Shown piece by piece: positions 57,552 through 64,000 of a stretch of DNA of 64,000 nucleotides (its first letter is position 1; every line of letters starts with the position of its first letter). The translations under genes and the position numbers were made by a program. The stretch covers positions 307,360 through 371,359 of the forward strand of contig NZ_AZEE01000027.1 in the NCBI RefSeq assembly GCF_001434895.1. The letters run 5' to 3'. Under the pieces are notes generated by a model, which was not told the origin of the DNA, searched no databases, and was given only the letters and a program-made list of their open reading frames with translations. The stretch is from Secundilactobacillus odoratitofui DSM 19909 = JCM 15043. Its GTDB lineage: Bacteria > Bacillota > Bacilli > Lactobacillales > Lactobacillaceae.

Positions 57552-58397
57552 TTATTCAGAAATAGTTTTCCGCTTTGGCATGACATTGATTACAAGTAAT
57601 CCGGCGAATAACGCTAACCAAATGAGTGACATTCCTTGGTTACCTAGGATACCATTGTGGAAATTATAACCAAAGTAATCAGCAAAACTTGCACCAACTG
57701 GGCGAGTCAAAACATAGGCCAACCAGAAACTAAGAATTTCACCAACGCTATTTAATTTCGGGTTACGAATCATGCGATATGCAATCAACCCTAAGAAAAT
57801 TGCACCAAGAACCAAGCCGGTATTTAAGAATCCAAGCCCCAAACCTGTTGGGTCAACGTTGTACCCACCTGCACTTGCGGTGGCAATCCAATCGCCTGCA
57901 GCCGTTCCTAACATGAACGAAAATGCGACGGTTAACCAGTAGAAAGCTTCTTTTTTACGTGAAGTGATGTGGTGAATAGATAGATCATGCGTACTGTGAT
58001 ACCACCCAAGAAAACTAGCGCCCATTAAACCGGCAAATATTACGGTGGTTTCCAAATAGTGAAGACCCGTTAGACTCTTGAAAGTATCCGCTGAGAACGT
58101 TCCAAACACGGCTAACAGCGCAACTGAAAGCCAGTAGTACAGTGGCCGGTACCGTTTCGACCGCATTTGTAAAGTTAAAAAGATGGCAAACAAACTGAGT
58201 GACCAACCAACGGTGAATAATTCACCCATATTTTGGTTTTGTTGACCGAATATTTGACTTGAAAAATCTGAGACGGACTCACCCAAGCCAGTGCTAACTA
58301 ACTTGGTGAGCCAGAAGATACCTGTGATGGCTGGAACCTTGTTTAAGGTTTCCGTAGCGACATCAGAAGTCAGTGGTCCATCAATAACTGCTTTCAT
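57552..58397 (-). CDS. DUF347 (COG4705) membrane protein
   Basis: A 281-residue protein with about eight hydrophobic helices in four DUF347 repeats, each with a helix-K..T..(G/A)D or GES core (NKVPAITGIFWLTKLVSTGL then GESVSDF; LGTAAGDWI; TRPVGASFADYFG). Function is unknown; membrane-anchored. The ATG at 58397 is chosen because GGAGGT lies 6 bases upstream. Its promoter carries a direct repeat likely bound by the response regulator encoded just upstream. Confidence 0.82.
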   Translation of the reverse strand: MKAVIDGPLTSDVATETLNKVPAITGIFWLTKLVSTGLGESVSDFSSQIFGQQNQNMGELFTVGWSLSLFAIFLTLQMRSKRYRPLYYWLSVALLAVFGTFSADTFKSLTGLHYLETTVIFAGLMGASFLGWYHSTHDLSIHHITSRKKEAFYWLTVAFSFMLGTAAGDWIATASAGGYNVDPTGLGLGFLNTGLVLGAIFLGLIAYRMIRNPKLNSVGEILSFWLAYVLTRPVGASFADYFGYNFHNGILGNQGMSLIWLALFAGLLVINVMPKRKTISE

Positions 58398-58501
58398 GAT
58401 AATACCTCCATAATAATGACAAATTGATTGTAATTGGTGCTCATGACCAATTGATGTCACTATCATAGAGCCAAAAACCGATTGAAACACTCTACTTTTG
58501 G

Positions 58502-58520
58502 TGAAGGTTATCTGAAGGTT
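58502..58520 (-). promoter_or_regulatory. Direct repeat for the adjacent response regulator
   Basis: TGAAGGTT occurs twice with an exact 11-base period (58502-58509 and 58513-58520). Such spacing is typical of OmpR-family sites. A TATGAT -10 box for the DUF347 gene lies about 35 bases further on the minus strand (58462-58467). Confidence 0.55.
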
Positions 58521-58590
58521 CTTCATTTAACCGCTGAAATCGTGATTGTAACAGTGTTACCTGTGGCCTAAAACATTTATCTAATTCATG

Positions 58591-59952
58591 TTATTTTGGC
58601 AACGTCAGCGTAAAAACACTACCACGGGGATCGTTATCTGTTATTGAAATACTACCATGGTTTAAACTAACCAGTTGTGAAACAATGGAAAGTCCCAGAC
58701 CGGTACCGGGAATTTGACTGGAACGTGCGGTATCGACTCGGTAGAAACGATCAAAAATCAAATTTTTTTGATTGTTGGGGATTCCCGGCCCCTGATCTGA
58801 AACAGCAATCGTCACGTTATCATCTTGCGGTTTACAAGTGATTTTGATTGGCTGATTCGTTGGCGAATACTTTGCAGCGTTGTCGAGCAACGCAAGGATC
58901 ATCTGTTTTAAACTGTTTTCATCGACCAATACCGACAAAGTAGGCGGACAATCCACCTGAACCTTTTGAGTCATTTGTTCTTGGTATGGCTTTAATAGCT
59001 GGGTTAAAACTGGTGCCAATTCAAGTCGTTGGGGACTTAATGTTAATCGCTCGTTTCGAGTGATTGTCAATAAGGACTCCACGAGCTGCTGTAACCGGTT
59101 AGATTCGCTATCCAAAAAATCAATCGCTTCGCTCAGAACTTCAGGATGCTCGGCTCCCCGACGTTTCAAAAGACTAATGTAACCACGGATTACCGTCAAT
59201 GGCGTTCTCAATTCGTGTGAAGCATCAGAAACAAATTGCTGCTCATGGATTAACTCTTGGTTTAATGCTGATAAGAGCTGATTAAAACTTTTAGCAAGCT
59301 GCTGAACTTCTAGCGGCGTGGTGGGTACCGGCAGTGGCGTTGTCGAAGGTTGCGTTGTTTCGGTTCGTTCTTGCACAGCGTCTGTTAGATTGGTGAGTGG
59401 TTGTGTCAGCCGGCTTGCGTGCATATTCATTAACAAAATACCCAGTATTGAACTGATACCAACAGCTAATAACACCGCTAGCACAACAACTTCTAGCTGA
59501 CTGATAATATAATCAAGCTTTAACCAAACCTGATAGCGCGCCTTTGTTGAGCTTTTGTTACTGTAATAAAATAAGCCCCGTTTAGGAACGTATACAATGG
59601 CGGGCGTGAGTTGACGACCAGTTTTATCGGCCAAATTTGCGAACTGTCTGGCATGAGTTGAGTAAAATAAGTTTGCCGGATAACCTGCTGTTGAATGTAC
59701 ATTGATTTTGACATACGTTGTAGATGGTCCCTGTTCACTCGATGCTTGCCAGGCATCTGTATTGGGTGTTTTGTGGACAAATGTTGTTTCTAAGGACTTA
59801 ACCATTTTGTTGGCAGCTTGTTCGCCATTTTGAAGAAGCAAGACGGCCATTACGCCGAGGGTGACGAGTAAACTCACCAAAGCGGTTATGATTAACGTGC
59901 GACGATACGCACTGGCGATGACGTGCCGGTTAGATTCCGGTTGATTGGCCAT
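58591..59952 (-). CDS. Sensor histidine kinase
   Basis: A 453-residue membrane kinase with two membrane helices (about 14-36 and 152-175) around an extracellular domain of about 115 residues, then HAMP, the HisKA box FVSDASHELRTPLTVIRGYI with its His, and the ATPase boxes NAAKYS, DQGPGIP and GTGLGLSIV. Its start overlaps the response-regulator gene by 23 bases, with GAGGTG upstream. The ligand is unknown. It resembles ArlS/CsrS-type kinases in layout. Confidence 0.92.
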   Translation of the reverse strand: MANQPESNRHVIASAYRRTLIITALVSLLVTLGVMAVLLLQNGEQAANKMVKSLETTFVHKTPNTDAWQASSEQGPSTTYVKINVHSTAGYPANLFYSTHARQFANLADKTGRQLTPAIVYVPKRGLFYYSNKSSTKARYQVWLKLDYIISQLEVVVLAVLLAVGISSILGILLMNMHASRLTQPLTNLTDAVQERTETTQPSTTPLPVPTTPLEVQQLAKSFNQLLSALNQELIHEQQFVSDASHELRTPLTVIRGYISLLKRRGAEHPEVLSEAIDFLDSESNRLQQLVESLLTITRNERLTLSPQRLELAPVLTQLLKPYQEQMTQKVQVDCPPTLSVLVDENSLKQMILALLDNAAKYSPTNQPIKITCKPQDDNVTIAVSDQGPGIPNNQKNLIFDRFYRVDTARSSQIPGTGLGLSIVSQLVSLNHGSISITDNDPRGSVFTLTLPK

Positions 59953-60655
59953 GTTGGTTCACCTCACTCAACGTATAGCCAATACCACGAACAGTTCGAA
60001 TTTGAATCTCTGAGCCAATTAAAGGTTCTAGTTTTTGTCGTAACTGTCGGATATAAACGTCAACGATGTTAGTTTGACCAACAAAATCAGTGCCCCACAC
60101 TGCATCTAAAATCTCATCGCGATTCAGTGTTTGATTGGCGTGTCGCATTAAGGTGAGTAACAAACCGTACTCCCGCTGAGTCAACTGAATTTGTTGTGTT
60201 TGAAATTTCACTTGGTGTGCTTTGGTATCAAGCGTTAGTTCGCCAATTTGATAATGAACCTGATTTTCAGATTTTTGGCTTTGTCGGCGAAGCCAAACTC
60301 GAATTCGAGCTAGCAATTCCTCCATTTCAAACGGCTTAGTGAGGTAGTCATCCGCACCACTGTCTAAGCCAGCAACCTTGTCCCCAGAATAATCCCGAGC
60401 GGTCAAAAAAATAATTGGAATTTGAGTATCTATTTTACGAATATGTCGGAGTACCCCTAACCCGTCAATCTCAGGAATCATCCAATCTAAGATAATTAAG
60501 TCAAGTTGACCTCGATTGGCATTGTACATCGCTAATGCCTCTTTACCGGTGCCCGCAAGTAAAACATCATAGTGTTCAAATGAAAGTTCAGTTCGCAAAA
60601 GCGCCTGCACGCCCGGTTCATCTTCGACCACTAGTATTCGTTTTGTCACCATCAT
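59930..60655 (-). CDS. OmpR-family response regulator
   Basis: A 241-residue regulator. The receiver has DE in VVEDEPGV, the phospho-acceptor Asp in LDLIILDWMIPE, Thr in FLTARD and Lys in YLTKPF. The C-terminal winged helix (LTQREYGLLLTLMRH, then VDVYIRQLRQKL) is intact. The start is uncertain among tandem ATG codons (60655/60652). It is the first gene of the two-component operon, and the likely target is the DUF347 gene. It is not obviously CiaR, so the CiaR-type repeats elsewhere need another regulator. Confidence 0.9.
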   Translation of the reverse strand: MMVTKRILVVEDEPGVQALLRTELSFEHYDVLLAGTGKEALAMYNANRGQLDLIILDWMIPEIDGLGVLRHIRKIDTQIPIIFLTARDYSGDKVAGLDSGADDYLTKPFEMEELLARIRVWLRRQSQKSENQVHYQIGELTLDTKAHQVKFQTQQIQLTQREYGLLLTLMRHANQTLNRDEILDAVWGTDFVGQTNIVDVYIRQLRQKLEPLIGSEIQIRTVRGIGYTLSEVNQHGQSTGI

Positions 60656-60658
60656 CAC

Positions 60659-61021
60659 TTCTTTCTGTTTCTTTAGATCATTCTGGTAAGAAGCAAGAAT
60701 GCGGATTTAATGCACTCCTGTCCTTTCTGAACAATGTAGCCCAAAAAGCTGATTTGACCAGTTTAATTTTTAGGTCAGTTATGCCTACTTTGTGATTATT
60801 CGTTTGAGTACATCAAACCTTTCTTTAAAAAGCAATGACCTCGCAGACATAATTCAGGTTAAGTTTATCACTACAAAACGACATTTAATACAACATTCGA
60901 TTTTCGTTTTCCCACCAAAAATTCCAGATAATAATCGATTGACGTTTAATTCCATAGTCCTCGCTTTCCGTCAATGATTTAATAAAAATCCAGCAATCAA
61001 CTCCGGAATATAATTTATCGT
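60659..61021. other. Intergenic, promoter region of two-component operon
   Basis: About 360 A/T-rich bases with no supported gene. Confidence 0.4.
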
Positions 61022-61068
61022 AAAAAGCGCCGTCGATTCCATAATCTAGAATCGACGGCGCTTTTTAT
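61022..61068. terminator. Terminator of hydroxyacid dehydrogenase gene
   Basis: A perfect 18-bp stem (arm AAAAAGCGCCGTCGATTC) with T-runs. Confidence 0.9.
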
Positions 61069-61110
61069 CATATACTGGGACTAATAAACGCTATATCCCA
61101 TGTGTTACAG

Positions 61111-62073
61111 TTACTTATTCACAACAAACTTAGCAGGCTTACCAGCATCCACCAGCAAAACGTTACCAGCCACAATATTAGCCATCGCGTCTCGAGCTTC
61201 TACAGTGGCGTTACCAACGTGAGGTGTCAAGATAACGTTCTTCAAACTCTTGAAGCCGTCATCGACTTCTGGCTCGTGTTCGTAAACATCAAGCGCAGCA
61301 CCAGCGATTTCGCCAGCTTTTAAGGCGTCCAACAGTGCAGCTTCATCAATAATTGGACCACGACCAACGTTGATGATCGAAGCGGTTTTCTTCATTGCTT
61401 TAAAGGCTTCAGCATTGAATTGGTGATGGTTTTCAGGGGTCTGTGGTGCGTTGATTGAAATATAGTCACTGGTCTTAATGAGGTCATCCAACGACTTGTA
61501 AGTCACCTTCATTGAACGTTCTTCAGGGTCTGACAGACGGTTAGGCTTATAATACTGAACGTTCATCCCGAGTCCATTTGCTTTACGAGCGACGTCACTA
61601 CCAATGTTGCCGAGGCCAACAATCCCAAGTGTCTTCCCAGCAATTTCATGGCCTAAGAAGTACAATGGTGCCCAGCCTGGGAACCCTTCGTGACGCATCT
61701 TTTGGTCGCCTTCAACGATGCGGTGACTCAAGGCCAACATTAAACCAATCGTCACTTCAGCAACCGCATTGGTTGATACAGCTGGCGTATTGGTGACTGG
61801 AATGCCCTTTTCTTTAGCATAAGCCGTATCAATGTTGTTAAACCCAGCACCAAAGTTCGCAATCAACTTCAGCTTTGGCGCAGCATCAATAATCGCCTTA
61901 TCCACTTGAGTTGAAAGTGGTGTGATCAGAAAATCGATATCAGACACATTTTTGAGTAATTCATCGTGAGAAATTAAACCTTCGCCTTCGTAAACGCTAA
62001 CGTCTAAGCCACCGTTTTTCAGTTCTTGCGTTGCGACTTCAGGTAACTTAGCTGACAAATATACTTTACTCAT
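61111..62073 (-). CDS. D-2-hydroxyacid dehydrogenase
   Basis: A 320-residue NAD-dependent enzyme. The Rossmann loop is LGIVGLGNIGSDVARKA. The catalytic residues are Arg in INVGRGPIIDEAAL, Glu in YEHEPEVDDG and His in LTPHVGNATVEA. GGAGG lies 8 bases before the ATG at 62073; a longer frame to 62136 is upstream noise. It is of the glyoxylate/hydroxypyruvate reductase or D-HicDH type and differs from the paralogue at 53539. Confidence 0.88.
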   Translation of the reverse strand: MSKVYLSAKLPEVATQELKNGGLDVSVYEGEGLISHDELLKNVSDIDFLITPLSTQVDKAIIDAAPKLKLIANFGAGFNNIDTAYAKEKGIPVTNTPAVSTNAVAEVTIGLMLALSHRIVEGDQKMRHEGFPGWAPLYFLGHEIAGKTLGIVGLGNIGSDVARKANGLGMNVQYYKPNRLSDPEERSMKVTYKSLDDLIKTSDYISINAPQTPENHHQFNAEAFKAMKKTASIINVGRGPIIDEAALLDALKAGEIAGAALDVYEHEPEVDDGFKSLKNVILTPHVGNATVEARDAMANIVAGNVLLVDAGKPAKFVVNK

Positions 62074-62198
62074 AGTTGGATGCCTCCTGTATTTTGTTAA
62101 CGTTTTCATTATCTCCCCAAACGGCAAAAAGTGCAATCAAGCATGCCTATTTTGGCGTAATTAACAAAACATATCCACTTATGTACATTGAAATACGG

Positions 62199-62250
62199 AA
62201 AAAGGGATGCTTATCCGATTACGACTACTTCGAATAAACATCCCTTTTTT
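62199..62250. terminator. Bidirectional terminator
   Basis: AAAAAGGGATG pairs with CATCCCTTTTT around an inner TTAT/AATAA stem. Confidence 0.85.
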
Positions 62251-62271
62251 AGTATCTTGTGTAACCTTTCG

Positions 62272-62997
62272 CTACACATGTGCCCGTTTCACTCGCGCAA
62301 TGAAATTTTCAAAAATCGCGAATTGTTGCTGATTAACTTCAAACATCGTTTCAGGGTGCCACTGGACGCCGACAATCAACTCGCCGTCTTTGCTTTCAAC
62401 CGCCTCAACAACATCGTCACTGGCAGCTGCGGTTAGCTTTAACTGCGGTGCCAAGTGTTTAATCGATTGATGGTGGTGGCTGTTAACTAACACCCGAGAC
62501 TCGCCACCAAAGATCTGGCGTAAAATCGAATCCTCAGCCACTTCCGCATAGTGGGTACCTTGATCCATTGGTGCATTTTGAAAGTGCTGAAGTGGTTGCC
62601 GGTCGAACTGTGTCTCAATGTCTTGGTACAAATTACCGCCAAGCGCCACGTTAAGGACTTGCGTACCACGGCAAATACCTAAAATCGGCTTGTGCTGCGC
62701 CACCGCCAATTGTGTTAAGGCAATCTCTGTTTCATCCAAGTATGCATCCGTCATGCTCAACTTAGGCAGTGGTTCCTCATCGTAAAACCGTGGTGCAACG
62801 TCCGCTCCACCAGGCAACAACAAGCCATCTATGACTGCTGCGTAACTTTCTGCTAGATCTGGTTCCCGCGTGGGAATTAAAACTGGCACACCACCGGCTT
62901 TGATGACCGCCGCCACTTCACCCTGATTAACACTGTTCCGGTATGAATCACCTAATAAGCGCCGTTCAGCCGGAATACCAATTACTGGTTTTGACAT
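62272..62997 (-). CDS. Class I glutamine amidotransferase-like hydrolase (PuuD type)
   Basis: A 241-residue hydrolase with the nucleophile Cys in LGICRGTQVLNVALGG and the His-Glu pair in GVQWHPETMF. The opening KPVIGIPAERR is typical of gamma-glutamyl-GABA hydrolases. It cleaves gamma-glutamyl amides; the natural substrate may be a gamma-glutamyl peptide. The ATG at 62997 has GGGGG 7 bases upstream. It follows the oligopeptide-binding protein gene by 11 bases and should be co-transcribed, consistent with uptake and hydrolysis of peptides. Confidence 0.9.
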   Translation of the reverse strand: MSKPVIGIPAERRLLGDSYRNSVNQGEVAAVIKAGGVPVLIPTREPDLAESYAAVIDGLLLPGGADVAPRFYDEEPLPKLSMTDAYLDETEIALTQLAVAQHKPILGICRGTQVLNVALGGNLYQDIETQFDRQPLQHFQNAPMDQGTHYAEVAEDSILRQIFGGESRVLVNSHHHQSIKHLAPQLKLTAAASDDVVEAVESKDGELIVGVQWHPETMFEVNQQQFAIFENFIARVKRAHV

Positions 62998-63008
62998 CGT
63001 CAGTCCCC

Positions 63009-64000
63009 CTACTTCCAATAAACGTAACGATACTGAGTATCACGTAGCAGGGTCGGTTTGGCCCCGCCAACTTTGGTACTGATGAGGTTAGCTTGGGTAC
63101 TTTGATACAGTGGTGTCACACCCTGCTTGTCAGCCAACAATTTGGCAGCTTGCTGCATGGTTTGATAACGGTCCGCAGCGGACTGCTTATCAGCGGCAAT
63201 CGTTGAAATTAACTTCTCGTAAGCAGCATTGTCGAACTTACCGAAGTTGATACTGTTGGTAATTGACCCCTTGTTCAAGAAATCAATTGGGTCCTTAAAG
63301 TCACTGGTCCAACCAATACTACCGGCATCGAAATCACCCTTAGTCAAGGTTGCAATTTCATTGTTCAGTGGAATGGATTTCAAGGTTACTTTCAAACCTG
63401 GCAAGTTCTGTTGGGCCGTACTTTGAACGTATTCGCCGACCGCCTTTGACACATCAACATCGGCCGTCAGTAGTTCAATCGTCACCTTCTTGGTACCAAG
63501 TTGTGATTGCGCCTGTTTCCAATACTGTTTGGCTTTCTTCAAATTATAAGGGTACAAGTTGCCCGTATCGTCATTGAAATCCTTACCAGTCGTTGGGTTA
63601 GTAAAGTCACCTTGTGTCACCATACTCTTAGCTGGCACTGAACCATCTTTCAAAACGTTTTTAACCAACGTTTGTCGGTTAATGGCGTAGCTCACTGCTT
63701 GACGCAAAGCGGTGTTAGCCGTTGCTTTACGCTTAGAATTCCAAACTAAAAATGCCATCCGGTTTTGCTTAGTGAGCACCAAATTCTTCTTCAACTTACC
63801 ACTTTGATCAGCTTGAACTTGGGTGCCCGTAACCGTCGTCACCTGGACACTATTTGAAGCAAATAGATTTTGAGCGGTGTTATTATCCTTAACCGTTTGA
63901 ACCTTGACCGTCTTTAAGCGAACCGACTTAGCGTTATAGTACTTACTGTTCTTAACGTAGGACCAGGTTTCGTTGCTACCCGTCCAGCCCTTTAAATTGA
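63009..64000 (-). CDS. Oligopeptide ABC transporter substrate-binding protein (OppA-like), partial
   Basis: The C-terminal 330 residues of a family 5 solute-binding lipoprotein; the N-terminus lies beyond the window end. It shows KYYNAKSVRLKTVKVQTVKD near the cut, then LRQAVSYAINRQTLVKNVLK, AKSMVTQGDF and IGWTSDFKDPIDFL, all typical of OppA. The protein captures peptides outside the cell for an Opp transporter. The downstream PuuD-type hydrolase is 11 bases away. Confidence 0.9.
   Translation of the reverse strand, partial: NLKGWTGSNETWSYVKNSKYYNAKSVRLKTVKVQTVKDNNTAQNLFASNSVQVTTVTGTQVQADQSGKLKKNLVLTKQNRMAFLVWNSKRKATANTALRQAVSYAINRQTLVKNVLKDGSVPAKSMVTQGDFTNPTTGKDFNDDTGNLYPYNLKKAKQYWKQAQSQLGTKKVTIELLTADVDVSKAVGEYVQSTAQQNLPGLKVTLKSIPLNNEIATLTKGDFDAGSIGWTSDFKDPIDFLNKGSITNSINFGKFDNAAYEKLISTIAADKQSAADRYQTMQQAAKLLADKQGVTPLYQSTQANLISTKVGGAKPTLLRDTQYRYVYWK

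Noticed and set aside
59930-60655. This response regulator as the CiaR that binds the TTTAAG repeats
   Set aside because: Its sequence does not specifically resemble CiaR, and a different direct repeat (TGAAGGTT) lies beside its own neighbouring gene.

Overview
The window reads as chromosomal DNA of a Lactobacillaceae bacterium, most likely a Levilactobacillus close to L. brevis. Two genes (3368-4588 and 16157-17533, both minus) encode secreted proteins whose N-terminal halves closely match the L. brevis SlpA-type S-layer protein as I remember it. Codon use, AGGAGG-type ribosome binding sites, the many intrinsic hairpin terminators, a T-box leader and an L-2-hydroxyisocaproate dehydrogenase fit the same group. 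No rRNA, CRISPR array, intact insertion sequence or prophage is visible; the only tRNA is tRNA-His (24435-24510).

Layout. 1-3000: small membrane and lipoprotein genes of unknown role. 3.3-17.6 kb: cell-surface region with two S-layer paralogues and at least six other secreted proteins, several sharing one SH3-like wall module, interrupted by an MFS exporter/HxlR pair and an A/T-rich DUF6978-DUF1828 cassette. 18-24.5 kb: an aminotransferase with a divergent LysR regulator that lacks a normal start codon, orphan antitoxin-like genes, decayed sequence, DUF2922/DUF1659 genes and tRNA-His. 24.5-30.7 kb: two aldo-keto reductases with a LysR regulator, a TetR/DUF4097 pair and L-HicDH. 30.8-36.4 kb: two YhgE/Pip membrane proteins flanking a secreted protein. 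37.2-40.4 kb: an ABC exporter and a LytTR/LiaF-like pair. 40.9-48.5 kb: a six-gene catabolic operon. 49.4-53 kb: two unusual hairpin-array RNAs around a tautomerase, a LysR protein and a secreted protein. 53-64 kb: hydroxyacid dehydrogenases, a T-box-controlled permease, a two-component system with a likely target gene, a glutamine amidotransferase and an oligopeptide-binding protein cut by the window end.

Two systems stand out. (1) The operon at 40923-48491 is a predicted transaldolase-type sulfoglycolysis (sulfo-TAL) pathway. Its GH31 enzyme has all five sulfoquinovose-recognition residues and both catalytic residues of E. coli YihQ at a constant offset of five. It is followed by an aldehyde dehydrogenase, a GPH symporter, a transaldolase, a DUF4867 protein and a fucose-isomerase-like protein. 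Together these should release sulfoquinovose, isomerise it to sulfofructose, transfer a C3 unit to glyceraldehyde 3-phosphate, and oxidise sulfolactaldehyde to sulfolactate. (2) Two RNAs (about 49473-49767 and 52467-53000) are tandem arrays of hairpins whose stems differ completely but whose loops are nearly all CUCCCA/CCUCCCAA, an anti-Shine-Dalgarno sequence. Both start at promoters carrying the TTTAAG-N5-TTTAAG repeat known for streptococcal CiaR, suggesting a multi-hairpin analogue of csRNAs. The same repeat lies upstream of the sulfoquinovose operon.

Two families of dispersed structured repeats also occur between genes, with covarying stems around conserved short motifs: at least five copies of one and three of the other. 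Functions are inferred from sequence reading alone; no database search was run.
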